DNA from: Plantago major
Lineage: Eukaryota > Streptophyta > Magnoliopsida > Lamiales > Plantaginaceae
DNA: 64,000 nt
Assembly (NCBI GenBank): GCA_026545765.1
Contig: JAIFAC010000475.1
Coordinates: forward strand, 26,441-90,440
Reading direction: 5' to 3'
Positions 48,901-60,182 of this stretch are shown here, in pieces; positions within the stretch are counted from its first letter, which is position 1, and every line of letters starts with the position of its first letter. A program made the position numbers and the translations under genes. The notes under the pieces were generated by a model, which saw nothing but the letters and a program-made list of their open reading frames with translations, was not told where the DNA came from and searched no databases.

Positions 48901-48956
48901 TACATATACTACTCTACACTACACACATACTCGATCCTCGTCACCGATGGTTAAGT

Positions 48957-49430
48957 CTACATATATGTCTTAAATGCGGTCGATGTACTCATCACGGCGT
49001 CTACGGGATTTCTCATTGTTTCATCGACAACCTCTTCTTGATGCGAGTTGGTAGTTGATTTGTCCTTATGAGCGTACTCGACTCGGGCGGGCTTGTATGT
49101 GTATCGCTGACGGTATGCCTTATCGCGTTTTAGGCTTGGATATTGATGAACATCATGGCGTGCACGATGCGCGAGATAAAGGTTCGTGCCAATGCGGTAC
49201 CTCCTCCTATGGTTAATCTCAACCATTTGATATTGCTCGTGCACCCGTACCATTTTGGCGGGATCATACGATGACATCAGCGAGCGGTTCTTTTCGAGGC
49301 ACCTGGCATATTCAAGCCTCACGATTCGTTTAAGTTTTCCATAGAAATCAAACAAATCATCACCTCCATTTTGATCACCTTTCACACACACCCCACAATT
49401 TCTAGTAGACTTGGGCGTGTGAGAATCCAT
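48957..49430 (-). pseudogene. tnp2 C-terminal part with DUF4216
   Basis: A clean 157-codon frame. RNCGVCVKGDQ, DFYGKLKRIVRLEY, VHEQYQMVEINHRRR and QYPSLKRDK follow the pattern of DUF4216, which lies at the C-terminal side of tnp2 proteins. It ends in KSTTNSHQEEVVDET, also found in the deleted copy at 20.7-21.1 kb. Confidence 0.82.
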
Positions 49431-49720
49431 TATGTGAAATCTAAGACCATTTACTATATCGATGGAAAACGGATACTCGATTGAATGGCCCTACGCTAAA
49501 AGGCGTAAGTAAGGACATGTGACTTGGTTTACGGGATCTCGGACATAGTCCCCGAACAATCGGAAATTCAATTGCGGCTTCTCTTCAAGCGTTCTCCAGT
49601 GTGTCATCTGCCATATTTGGATCCATCTTGAACAACGCCTTTTGAAAAGCAATGTGGACATGATGACATGATTAGATAGTAGTTAAGTTCAAATTTATGT
49701 GTTATAATAAGTAAAATTGC

Positions 49721-49930
49721 TCACCTAGCAAAGATCTTCATAAATTCATCAACTTGACCGCGATTCGAGAGGACATAATAGTGGTTTGCCTTCACCTCCT
49801 TATCATCGACCATTACGTATTCCTTTAGCCGTAGTCTACACGAGATCCTAAATATTGAAAGTGTAACTTCATCATCCTCTTGAACTTCATCGTATACGCA
49901 TTTACGGCGGCTAGATGCCTTAGTGGGCAC
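49721..49930 (-). pseudogene. tnp2 segment between DUF4218 and DUF4216
   Basis: A 69-codon frame ending NHYYVLSNRGQVDEFMKIF, matching the HCYVL.N...V..Y segment of tnp2 proteins. An intron-like AT-rich gap follows on each side. Confidence 0.65.
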
Positions 49931-50122
49931 GTGGTCTCCAAAGTAATAATGCGAGAAGATGGCGACTTCTGTCTCACGTATGCATTGGCCATCGACCCTC
50001 GGGCTTACCTTTGTTCTTTGGCGTACTTCTTCAATTTTCCCGAATACACGTAAGTTGTATATATATTTAGGTAAGATAATGTTCCTTGAAATAAGAACAT
50101 TTTAAGTAAATGGATGCCTTTA

Positions 50123-50410
50123 TTACACACCTCTCGAATGGATACATCCATCGATCTTGAACCGATCCAAGTCTCGCTTCATGTGGGAGGTGAACTGCAA
50201 GTGCTCCATAGAATCAAAGAAGCTCGGTGGAAAGATACACTCGAGCTTGCATAGAATCAATGGTATGTTGCTTTCAAGATTTGCTAACACTTCATCCTCA
50301 AGCACCTTGAGCATAAATTCTTGAAAAATAAGCTCGGATCGTGAGGCGCTCCATATAAACTTAGGTAGTAGTTCTCGAAATGCAGCGGAGAAGCCTCTCC
50401 ATGAACACAT
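50123..50410 (-). pseudogene. tnp2 segment, DUF4218
   Basis: A 95-codon frame with FRELLPKFIWSA, LESNIPLILCKLECIFPPSF and FDSMEHL, the hallmark of DUF4218, which follows the transposase core in plant tnp2 proteins. Confidence 0.85.
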
Positions 50411-50419
50411 AGCAATCGT

Positions 50420-52200
50420 GGCTCTTCATCCCATACATCTTTTTCTTCTTCAAATCCACACACCTCCCAAGTTCGATGCATAGCGTCGGGAACTTCAATC
50501 CTCACCCGATCAAGCGACTTGTTCCTAGCTTCAATATCAATTGTGTAGTGCCTTGGGCCACATCCCTTATCATTCCGCTTTGTCGACTCTAGCCTTTATT
50601 ACAAAATGTATCGACTCGGATCTAGATTTAAGCATCCTTTGTTTTCCATAATGTTGCAAATCGTGTTGAAGCGGTTTTGAACACGTTCTTCTCAATGTGC
50701 ATGAAATCCAAGTTGTGATGGATAAGAAGAGTGATCGATAAAGCGAGTCGGAAGATGCTTCTCTTCTTCCATCCACAATTTTGCTAATTTTATCGTTATG
50801 CTTCTCAGACCCAAGTTGATTACTTTCATAAGACCCGACCTTTCTATCTACGCAAGTATCATGCACGATAAGTTTTGTCGGGGCCCTTTCATTTCTACTC
50901 GACCCTTCAAGAATTGAGTCTTGTTCTTCTGAGCGGATGATCTTTTGGTAGAAACCTCGATGATCAAACCAACATTCCTTTCGCTCTCCTTGGTCTAAAT
51001 GCACTCATCGTCGAACAATGTGGACAAGCATTAAAGCCAGCAGTTTTCCTTCGAGATAGCATGGAGTAATTTGGAAAATCACTCACAGTCCACATTAGTC
51101 TTTGCTCTCAAGTTGAAGTTCTTCTTCGTTGACACATCATATCTTTGGGATACCTTTTTCCACAACTCGATCGACTCCTTGATTAGAAATTTGCAAGAAC
51201 ACATCCACCTTCTGGATCATATGGACCGGGCACCAGCGATCAAGAACATGAGCGGTTCCTTCATGCACTCCTTAGAGGCGGGTTATGCGGTGTCGGCAAG
51301 CGGCCAACAAGAGTACTTCGATAACTTCGAAAGGGTTAAAACCATCCGTAAAAGGCCCGATCGTACATTTCTAGGCTCATTGCAAACTCCGGATAGCTCT
51401 CGTCGAAGTGTTTCCATGCGGTGAGTCGATGGATGCTCCATTCTACCCTCTGGGATTACTCTCTCCTTGTGCCGCATTTTATCGGCATAAGCACTTGAAG
51501 CGTCTGACCTCTTCAAGCGAGGTGCTTGAGGTAAATACCACATTTTATTACGTGGGAGATTTTTTTACGGCGTTTCTTTGAGGCCCTCCTTGTAGCTTGT
51601 CGGTCCTTACCAGAACTTGCACTTGATGATCTTTATCCTCCTCCAAATAAATCATGCACATACTCTCACAACAATCTATGGTTTAGTGGGCAACCCCATC
51701 CCTCGCATCTTTTCTTCGCTGGTAAAGTTGGTGGGAACTAGGTTTGGTTACGGACAAAGCTCAGGCATTACTTGTACCCATTCATTGAAGCTCGATTGAT
51801 TGTTGGCCATTAGCCTTACAACTCGTTAGCCGAGGCAACAATGACAATTGTGTGCTTACACCCGGATAAACGGCTTCTTCTTGGATTCCATCAAGTCGAA
51901 GAAGACGATCCTCGAGATTCGGAGGCTCCTCGCATCCCCCTCGATTCTTGGCTCCACGGTGTCCATGAACTCTGGACCCAATATCATATACCATTTGCTC
52001 AACCCGTTCATGATCATTATTAGCATCGGATGTGGAAGTATTTTGAGTACTTCCATCACGGTTCTGTTTTCTTTTACGCTTCCCCAAATTCTCATAATTC
52101 ATGAGCGGCTTGTATGTCTCACCATGAGAAGTCCATCGTCATACTTTCTACAAACCCTTACGTTTCAAGTGTTCCACTACCGTTTACGGAGGTAAAATTG
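50420..52200 (-). pseudogene. tnp2 transposase core (Transposase_21), frameshifted
   Basis: Coding signal continues over 1.7 kb in changing frames. YPGCKHTIVIA-like and LLRLMANNQSSFNEWV lie at 51780-51860. MWYLPQAPRLKR, EPRNVRSGL and KYSCWPLADTA lie in the 86-codon frame 51283-51543. A TYDVSTKKNFNLRA-like piece (about 51120) and a WFDHRGFYQKIIRSEEQDS piece (about 50950) follow. This is the order of the tnp2 catalytic region. At least four frame changes make it non-functional. Confidence 0.82.
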
Positions 52201-52209
52201 CTTATTTCT

Positions 52210-52366
52210 ACATTTATCTTTGGGTGCGAGGACACTTCATCATCCCCCACTCGAACAATTAGTGCGTCGGTGCAAATGTAGCGAAGGCATCAACCCCTTC
52301 CACAAAACTAGGTAAAACTCTCCCATTAACTATCCTTTGGTACATCCATGAGCGATCGATATTCAT
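52210..52366 (-). pseudogene. tnp2 N-terminal transposase-associated domain
   Basis: Starts at the Met of MNIDRSWMYQRIVNGRVLP (52366), then SFVEGVDAFATFA. This is the usual N-terminus of plant tnp2 proteins. A stop after FAPTH and a frame change precede the Cys-containing part. Confidence 0.8.
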
Positions 52367-53254
52367 TGGATGATTATATAACTGACATGAATTGATTAGA
52401 TCGTATTTTTCAACTCCATTCCCATTTTCCCATTTCTTGCATGTTAAAAGTTTATGTCTCTTACCAAAATTCCCATTACAAATAAAGCATTCCAACCACT
52501 TTAATGCAATTTATAAATTATAAATTACATGCATTTTACGAATGTAATCACCAAATTATATCAACACACTTCATTAATTAAATTCTCATAATTTATAATC
52601 TAGTACATGTATAAATTTATCAAATGAAACAATTGCAAATCTTAATTAACATACTTAAATCAAAACTTCGACATACTTAACATTATACTAATTAACAATT
52701 CAAATAATTTCACATCTCAAAGTTAATTAAACATCTGATTACAATTGCTTAAATTAGTCTAAATTAACTAAAATTTTCAAATATGTCAAAAGTTAGGGTT
52801 TCAAAGCGCGGTACTAAATCTTCATAATTTTACTAAATATACACAAATATCAAATTAATTAAAAGTCGACATACTTACAAACATACTATACTAAAATTCA
52901 AATTCACAATCAATATATATCAATTGCACATCTCAAGGTAAAACATTACCTAATTACATCTAAACTAAGTACTATATACTCTCCATTTACATTCAATTGC
53001 TCAAATTAGTCCAAAGTAACAAAATTCCCAAATATAAAAATTAGGGTTTACCTTGAATCCGGAGAAATGGCGGATGGAATTTGAAATTGGCGAAATTGAC
53101 CTCCTTGATTCATGAGATTGAATGTACGAAGAATGAACAAAATGGTTGAGATTTGGACGGAATGGCTTTAGGCGAAATAAGGAGAAGAAAGGAAGAAGAA
53201 TGAGGAAGAAGAAAATGGGGAAGGAAGCGTTACGCTTCCGTAAAAAGCGGAATT
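52367..53254 (-). other. Leader and first intron of CACTA 2
   Basis: Minus strand: a pyrimidine-rich leader (CTTCTTCCTCATTCTTCTTC at about 53200), a likely donor after GGATTCAAG (about 53052), then 600 bp of AT-rich intron before the tnp2 start. CACTA 1 has the same layout at 19800-20690. Confidence 0.6.
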
Positions 53255-53460
53255 CTAGCGACGGATAGCCTATCCGTCGCTGGAATTCCATTTTAAAAAT
53301 TTATTTTCCTTTTTTTCTTGGTCAGCGAATCGGCGGCGGATAGATTATCCGTCGCTAGTTTAACGACGGATAGTCGTATCAAGTAGATTAACTAAAGGCG
53401 GATAAACATCCGTCGTTATGTGTTTAACGACGGATAACTTATCCGTCATTAAACTAGCGA
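53255..53460. repeat. Subterminal palindromes of CACTA 2, transposase side
   Basis: Six or more copies of AGCGACGGATAGCCTATCCG and TTTAACGACGGATAACTTATC-type inverted pairs. Confidence 0.85.
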
Positions 53461-53814
53461 TTAAATGCTAGCTAGCGACAGTTCTTCGTGGCTATTAACG
53501 AGCTTTCTTGTAGTGTAAGTCGATTGACTCTGAGTTGGTTAGTTGATTAGTCGGTCTTGTTGTGAGTCGATCATCTGGTCGGGCGAGCTAGGTGAGCTAG
53601 CTAACTGTCGACCACGGAAGGTTGGCGAGTGTGAGCTAGTCGGTGGCATGCGGTGATTGGCTAGATGGATGACTTCGACTAGGTGGGCTTGCTTGAAGCC
53701 TTTGAGTCGACTCACGTATGAAGTCAGCGGACTCATTAATGGATTGTGGGTTGAAATTGTAGCCTTGATGGGCGATCCGTTAGTCTAGTTGACAAGGCGA
53801 ATTTTGGCGATACA

Positions 53815-53835
53815 ATTTGTCCCCACTCTTGGTCG
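53815..53835 (-). other. Polypurine tract of the Gypsy element
   Basis: Minus strand AAGAGTGGGGACAAAT directly before the LTR start TGTATCGCC. It is a short purine-rich primer for plus-strand synthesis and supports the LTR border at 53814. Confidence 0.65.
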
Positions 53836-54189
53836 AGTGTTTGGTGGGAGTAGAAATTATGCTTGAAAGGTGATCGCACCATATCATAGGCGATGATATT
53901 TTGCTCAATCAAAGGTATCGATTACCCGTAAGTATATCGGGATAACAAATGATAAGCTCATTGATAGGAGAAGCGATTGGATAGAGGTGTGGATGTCACT
54001 CGTAGTGATCTAGTGGTTAGCTTGGCGAAGCGAGTCATCAAACTTGCAATGCGAAGCTCATAAACAGAACACTGGTGGGATCGATCAACTGGCGAGATGG
54101 ATTTTAGTGGTGACATTCTCGGTTTGACAAGTCGATCTAGTAAGTCGATTTCTGGTGACATTTTTGAAGCAATTCAATCTAGCAAGGCG
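53836..54189. other. Start of Gypsy post-pol region
   Basis: Low-repeat DNA with short CGACTTGGCGA-like words. Transition into the tandem array. No gene. Confidence 0.45.
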
Positions 54190-54840
54190 GACTTGCGGTG
54201 AAAAATTGGCGGGCACTTGATCTAACAAGATGAAAACTTGCGGTGAAAAATTGTAAATGGGCAATTCGTTCTTGCAAGATGAAAACTTGCGGTGAAATTT
54301 TAGTTTGGCAAGTCGATCGTAAGGTGGTAGTTCTTGACGGACATCTTTGGATAGATGAAATTTGAAGCTTGCGTGAAAATTTTAGTTTGGCGGGCCGGTC
54401 GTAAGGTGGTAGCTTCAGATGAGCATCTTTGGCTAGATGAAATTTGGAGCTTGCGGTGAAAATTTTAGTTTGGCAAGCCGATCGTGAGTGCTAGCTTCTA
54501 GACGGACATCTTTGGATAGATGAAACTGCTTGTGAAAATTTTAGTTTGACAAGTCGATGTGAGTGGTAGCTTAAGCACACACCTTGGTTGAATGTTGGAG
54601 CTTGCAATTTGAAAATTTTAGTTTGTGAGTCAACAAGGTGGTAGCTTATAAGCACACACCTTGGTTGGATGAAGACTTCTTGACTGGAATAAGATGACTT
54701 GCGGATTAAGTCGACTTGCCGAATGGAGCATGCCTTGAATTGGTGCATGCCTTGAATTTAAATTGGTGCTTGCCTTGTCTAAATTGGTGCATGGCTTGCC
54801 CGAATTGAAATATGACTTGCCCGAAATGAAGTTCAACTTG
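54190..54840. repeat. Tandem array, about 85-bp unit, in Gypsy post-pol region
   Basis: Units contain GCTTGCGGTGAAAATTTTAG, TTTGGCAAGCCGATCGTGAG, GGTAGCTT and GACGGACATCTTTGGATAGATGAAA. Five to six imperfect copies, then shorter TGCCTTGAATTGGTGCA units. Tandem repeats here are typical of Tat/Ogre elements. Confidence 0.82.
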
Positions 54841-55660
54841 CCCGAAAAGAAGTACTAGCAAGATTTTGACTTGTACTATTTACCCATTATTATTCAATTT
54901 GGGTCAAAACCCTAGAATTTGGAAGTGGTTTCATATAGCCCAACATAACTCAAATCTGCCTCATACCTTCACGCCATTTTCACTGTTCCAGTCACAAAAT
55001 TGAAATCGATCTTCTTCTCTCTTTCGCCCTTCTTCACGCAGACTCACCTTATTCACCTTTCTTCTTCTCTCTTCACGCAGACTCATCTTCTTCACCCTTC
55101 TTCTTCGCGCGAGCTCACCCGTTCCTTTCAACTTTTGTTACAAAATCTGACCAAGTCTGATTCGTGCCCTTATGGTGGATTTCGGTGGAGGTGCGGCGAA
55201 GATAGATTGGTGGATTTCGGTGGAGGTGCGGCGAAGAGAAACTGGTGGTGAATTCCGGTGGAGGCGTTGTTGAGAGATCTGTGTGTGGCTGAAGCTTTTC
55301 TTGAGTGAGGATCGAGTGACGGTGGTGCGCATGGAGGAGGAGGCAAAGTCGAGGAGAGAGAGTTGAAGGAGAGAGCGGAGAAGGGAGGTGCGGTGTCGGT
55401 GTGAGCTGCGCGGTGAAGGTGACTGGATTTCTCCAATTTTCGGTGAGATTTATGCTTCTCTCTCTCTTTCAGCTCGTTCTTCAGTCGAGCCTTCTTTTTT
55501 GCAAACGGTGAATTTATACCTGACTGCGTTAATTTTCGATTTTTCACTGCGTTTGCTCTGGAATTTATGATCATTGTCAGAGTTATATTCTTAGCTCAGT
55601 TTGTGTTACAATGCTGAATTAGTAATTTTGATATCGGATTGTGTCGGTGGTCTCGACTTG
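54841..55660 (+). other. Plus-strand leader-like stretch, antisense to the Gypsy element
   Basis: Plus strand: AACCCTAGAATTTGG, TATA-poor AT-rich DNA, then a 200-bp pyrimidine-rich leader (TTCTTCTCTCTTTCGCCC, repeated CTTCACGCAGACTCA). A GGTGGATTTCGGTGGAGGTG unit repeats two to three times. A likely donor lies near 55443 (TTTTCGGTGAGATT) or 55506. Such a gene-start look on the strand opposite to pol recalls antisense units described in Grande/Retand-type Tat elements. The 83-codon frame (55000) has no known domain. Confidence 0.4.
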
Positions 55661-56889
55661 CTTTTGGTATGAATAAATTGAATATTAGCTGATGTGGAGA
55701 TGAGCGAACTAAAAAATTGTAGTTGGATTGCGAGGGTTTCTCGTTTTTGTGCTCGAAATTGCGCAAGTCGTGTTCTTGTTTGCACTTTGAGTTCGTTTTG
55801 ACGTAGCTAAACTTTTTGCTTCCCTTTTAACTGTGGATGAATGGTGTAAGGGATATCTGATGGATGAACGAAAATTGCGAGGGATGCGTCGTGTATATGT
55901 TTGGATTTATGTCTTGGAATTTGATCTATTGGAGTTTTACTCTTCTCTTGCGTAACTCGATTTCTTGATTGAGCGAGGCGTGCTGGAGTCGAGCGGAGTT
56001 AAGCAGCTAGATTGGTGATTTCTGCTTGGACCTTGGATAGGACATCGTAGACTTACTTAGGCAGATTGTAAGTTGTTTTGCTTTGAAGTAGCGTCATAGG
56101 GTAGACAAATGTATGTTGCTTTTTGTATCAACTGATGTCCGGTGGAGTAGATTGGAGATAAAATTTGATGAAATTGCGCCATTTTGAATATGTTTACGGA
56201 TATTTTCGTCTAGCTTTCATAAATATTCATGCTGTGATGCTTTGTTAGAAAATGGGCGTGTTGATGGATTGTTGTAGAGCCAACACGTTGAATATTTTGT
56301 TTGGCATGCATGTTAGATGAGGCTTTGGCCTCTGTTGGCGATGAGTGTTGTGTTTGCATGTTAGGAATTAGTTCCAGCTAGAAGTGTGTAGATTGAGGCA
56401 TGTCGTGCATGTCGGCTTGTAATTTTGATGCTGAACATAGCTAAATTTTGATGCTCGTAGGTCGTTCATATGTCTCGTACTTGAATATGTATGATGGTTG
56501 CAATAAACGGGATCTCAAATACATAACTTAGCAAACATAAGTATTCGACTAGAGTCATCATAGATGAGTAAAGTAGCTCGAAGTAATGAATAACACATGA
56601 AGTTAAAGATGTTTTGTTCTCAGAATTTATACTAAAACGTAGTTCTTGATGGAGAGTCAGACATGTTCATAAATCATGCAGTCATGCTGTTTTACAAGTC
56701 TAATTTGAATGAACCATGGTAGACTAACCTCTAAGCGCCGTGTTTGGCACTGTTGAACTTTATCTACTATGTTTGTCCCCCAGTTTAAGCTCTAGTCCGA
56801 AGGAGTAGTGCTTGAACTATTATCGTGATCGTCTACATCTTTGAATTTTGCGCCATCTTTGGATTAAATCGGACATCTTAGTGTCGACT
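55661..56889. other. Gypsy post-pol region, unassigned
   Basis: Intron-like AT-rich DNA on the plus strand with no long frame on either strand. Confidence 0.45.
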
Positions 56890-57180
56890 TGCGAGATGGG
56901 GTGCTATATTCACTTTGTCGGCGACTTTGTTGAATCCATCTGTAGCTAGTGTGCCATATTGCGTTTGTCGAGTATTTGTCGATCGACTTGCGGTAGAGTA
57001 TCATGCTACGTTTGTCGGTATTTGTGTCATTCAGCTAGCAGCTAGGGTACCATGTTGCGTCTGTCGGGCGAATTGTCAGCTTCCGTTGGGTGCCATGTAT
57101 GGTCCGTCGGACAACTATGTATCAACTTGCGTTAGGTTGCCACGCTTGGTCTGTCAGACAATTTTCTTTATGGAGTTGAC
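56890..57180. repeat. Tandem array, about 60-bp unit, in Gypsy post-pol region
   Basis: Five imperfect units with TGCCATATTGCGTTTGTCG, TCATGCTACGTTTGTCGG, CCATGTTGCGTCTGTCGG, CCATGTATGGTCCGTCGG and CCACGCTTGGTCTGTCAG, each followed by a short AACTTGCG- or AGCTAGCAG-like spacer. Confidence 0.78.
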
Positions 57181-58330
57181 CCTGTGCCATAACTGCCAAA
57201 TCGTTGATGGACCCTCTTGGAGAGGGGAGGCGTTTAACCGTCCTGCCTAGTCGGGTTAGTTGACCGACTAGCCTTTGGTCAGGTCGGTTGTGTTAGAGAG
57301 AAATAAATATTATAATATGACTTTAGGTCGTACCTTTCTAATCGAGTAGCGTGGCAATATGTTTTTATGCGAGAGGCTGCATTCTCGGTAAGTGGGTTGA
57401 GATGGTTGGAATACCACGAGAACTCTTATGCACTAGCGTGTTTGTATGTGTGAGTGACCATTAATTTTGATGACTTGACTGTTTAAGCTCTTGGCGATTT
57501 GTTGGCCTTGGTGTGGGTTAAACAAGTTGAAGCCGATCAAAATAAATGTGAATCCATATTTTGTGTTGTTCGTTTGATGGATGGTTGCCACTATTGTGCT
57601 TATGTTCCTGAATGGTGAGCACTTTGAAGTGTTGAGGTGATTTTGGGCTTCACCTTAGCCATTTCGTTGTCTGCAACATGAGATGGAACGGATCCTCTTG
57701 GGAAGGTTGGGGGGGGGGGGGGTGGTGGGGCGGTTGACCGACCTGCCTAGCTGGGTTAGGTGACCAGCTAGCCCCTGGTCAGGTCAGCTGGGTTAGGTGA
57801 GAAATCAATCTCATGGAAGCAAGTAATGGTACCTCGACTGCAGGTGACAAGCCGCATGTGGAACAATGTCGTGCACATCAGGTGAAGTGAATGACCAACC
57901 ACCTTGTTGTTTGGATTGTGAAATAGTGAGGGCCTCTTTGGTCGGCCGATGACTTCTCAAGGATTATTGTCGTAGGTGTCGGCGGTTGTTTGAGTCCTGC
58001 GATGATAGCTTTGCTGAGACGTTGGACCCCTTTGGGGAAGGGGGTGTTAGCCGACACCTTGGTAAGATCGACTAGCAAACTTGCCTAGTCGGATCGGTTG
58101 TTTGGATGAGAGATTAATCTCATGAACAAAATTTGGACCATACCTTAGACTTGGGCGACATCTTTGCTTTCGCGGAGAAGTTTCTCGACAAAGTAGGCGA
58201 TCATTGTCGACTATTGGGTTGTGTGATTGTTTGGACCCTTCCGATTTTGAGAATCTCGTATGTACTCGATCAGTGTGTCGAAGACATTTGGACCCCACAG
58301 GAAGGTTTGGGGGGGTGGGACGGTTGAACA
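57181..58330. repeat. Long-period degenerate repeats in Gypsy post-pol region
   Basis: A block of GGACCC(T)CTTGG, GGAGGGG, CGGTTGACCG, CTGCCTAG, CGGGTTAG and GGTCAGGTCGG recurs near 57210, 57690, 58025 and 58290 with decreasing completeness, spaced 260-480 bp. The second copy has G16 (57706-57722). The overlapping 94-codon minus frame probably spans the end of pol and the start of this repeat region. Confidence 0.65.
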
Positions 58331-59226
58331 TTAAGTGATACCTCTTTTCGTGGATGGCATTCCAACTGTTGGCTATCTGTCGTCCTTCCTTGGTTTCTAG
58401 CTTGTGGCTCGTTTACTACTACCTTTGTGATTTTGTAAGGACCTTCCCAATTTGGTCCAAGCTTGCCGACTCTGTCTCCTTGGTGTTACGGAATACCTTC
58501 GTAGAACGATCATCCCGCTTGAAGGTCCATGTATGTTCTTGTTGAAGTGTTGTCGGCCTTACATTGATAAGCGACAATCGAATCATGGCTCTTTCCACGA
58601 GTTAAATCGACGAAGTCGAGTTTGCATGATTACGCATTGTTGATGCTTTCGCTAACCATTTGTATCTTCTTTGGGTAGTCCCACTTCTATGGGTATATTT
58701 GCCGGTCCCATAGACCGTACTAAGCAGTGTTTCTCGGATCACGATCTTAGGTGTAGTTCGATGGGACGAAGGGCCTTTGGGAGTTAAATGGCTCATGCTC
58801 ATTTGCTTGTTTGATCGTTTTTGAGGCTGTTCATGATGGTCTTATTGGTAGACTACCTTATCCATTTGCTTGAGGATAGCGTGGGGTCGAGAACGTAAGC
58901 TTGATTCCCCATTCCTTGCAGAAATCTTGAAACTCATAGCTTATGAACTGGGAGCCATTGTCTGTCACGATTTCGTAAGGGACTCCGTACCTGCAAATCA
59001 CATGTTTCCAAATGAAATTTTTTACCTCTGTGTCACGGACTTGCTTGAAGGCTTCCGCTTCCACCCACTTGGTGAAGTAGTCGGTGACTGCCAGCATGTA
59101 TACTCGTTGGCCTGGTGCAATAGGTAGTTTTCCTACTATGTCCATCCCCCATTTCATAAAAAGGCGGAGGGTGTGGATGGATCGACTTCTACGGTGGAAG
59201 GTGGCTGATTTGTGTGTCTTTGGCAT
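58331..59226 (-). pseudogene. Gypsy integrase catalytic core and C-terminus
   Basis: The 122-codon frame (58858-59226) has [15 protein letters not shown] (first Asp), [24 protein letters not shown] (second Asp) and [11 protein letters not shown]. The part just after, where the catalytic Glu should lie, is frameshifted with stops. Further fragments (SHRTTPK, YKWLAKASTMRNHA, and a SWNAIHEKRYH-like end at about 58340) show that the C-terminal region without chromodomain was present. Integration activity is lost. Confidence 0.85.
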
Positions 59227-59564
59227 GAGTCACATCTTCTCACAAAGTCTATGGCGTCAGCCCTCATAGTTGGGCAATAGTACCCTGCTGTGAGCGCTCG
59301 GTGTGCAAGGCTTCGAGCTCCAGAATGGTTGCCACATTCCCCTGCATGTAACTCTGTCAGAACATGTCTGGCCTCATTATCGGTTACACACCTGAGTAGG
59401 GGTCCTGAGTAGGATCTCCTATAGAGTTGTTCGTCGAGGAGTGTGAAACGGGCTGCCTTCTCCTTCACTCGCCTTGCCTCGCTCTTGCCTTCTGGAAGGT
59501 CTCCGTTTGACAAGTATAATGCTATTGGAGCCATCCAATTAGGCTTGGTCGTGATTTCAGCCAC
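59227..59564 (-). pseudogene. Gypsy integrase zinc-binding (H2C2) domain
   Basis: Within the 136-codon frame 59154-59564: DEQLYRRSYSGPLLRCV, ELHAGECGNHSGARSLAHR, GYYCPTMRADA and RRCDSCQRH. The two His and two Cys ligands are in place. This domain is separated from the catalytic core frame by a frameshift near 59155-59226, where the two frames overlap. Confidence 0.87.
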
Positions 59565-59567
59565 CGT

Positions 59568-60182
59568 TTAATTAGTGCATTCGCCCTTCCATGTTGCGGG
59601 CCATTGTATGTATACTACTGGAATTGTCATTGGCACTGTGGTATTGATGGCTGCTCCTAGGTTGGCTAGGGTGTCTGCATGACTGTTCTCCGTCCTCGGT
59701 ACCTGCGAAATAGAGAACCTTTCGAAGGAGGACTGCAACTCCTTGACTAGCTGAAGATAGGCAGCCATCTTGGTGTCCCTGGTTTGATAAGAGCCCTGCA
59801 ATTGGTTAACTACTAATTGTGAGTCCAACTGTACCTGAAGATTTTTTATGCCCATGTCACGAGCCAGGTTGAGGCCAGCTATAAGCGCCTCATATTCGGA
59901 CTCGTTGTTGGTTGCTTTAAATCCAGATCGGATGGCTCTTTGGATTGTGTCTCCGTCTGGCGAGGTAAGGACTATGGCAAGTCCACTCCCTTTGGTATTA
60001 CTGGAGCCATCGACTGAGAGCTTCCACTGCAAGTTGTGTCCTTCTCCTGTAAACAAAATAATTCCTTTTCTGCTTGATCTAATTCGGTTGGAGTGAAATC
60101 TGCTATGAAGTCTGCGAGCGCCTGTGACTTGATGGTAGTCTTGAAATTTGGAAGGAGCGTCGTACTCCGAGTTATTGCCCAT
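59568..60182 (-). pseudogene. Gypsy RNase H, plant/archaeal type
   Basis: An uninterrupted 204-codon frame. WKLSVDGSSNTKGSG, NNESEYEALIAGLNLA, QLDSQLVVNQLQGSY and ENSHADTLANLGAA hold all four acidic catalytic positions. The VDGSSN type between RT and integrase is a mark of Tat elements. It degrades the RNA of the RNA/DNA hybrid. The domain itself looks intact, the best preserved part of this element. Confidence 0.88.

Larger units (their letters stand above)
46314..53515 (-). mobile_element. CACTA (En/Spm) element 2, full structure
   Basis: The minus strand starts CACTACAAGAAAGC (53515). The other end is slightly worn (plus strand TTACAAGAAAGCG at 46314). TAA lies on both sides (46311-46313, 53516-53518). 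Order on the minus strand: subterminal repeats, pyrimidine-rich leader, tnp2 transposase with all domains, minisatellite and second gene region, subterminal repeats. 7.2 kb, inserted in the Gypsy LTR. Frames are broken, so it is not active as it stands. Confidence 0.92.
45712..53814 (-). repeat. 3' LTR of the Gypsy element, interrupted by CACTA 2
   Basis: The plus strand starts TGTAGACGC at 45712 and ends GATACA at 53814. Without the CACTA and one TAA duplication the LTR is about 0.9 kb. Its first 200 bases match 63795-64000 closely (CTACAATCAAAATT, GGGTTAGAGATTGGGG, AAAGAAATAGAGAGGAGAG). The flank AAATG (45707-45711) would be the target duplication, but its partner is outside the window. Confidence 0.85.

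Noticed and set aside
55000-55251. Protein-coding gene of 83 codons
   Set aside because: It is low complexity, built from short repeats, and has no recognised domain. Only a leader-like region is claimed.
57700-57725. G-run as a polypurine tract on the plus strand
   Set aside because: The element is coded on the minus strand and this run lies far from the LTR. The tract at 53815 fits better.
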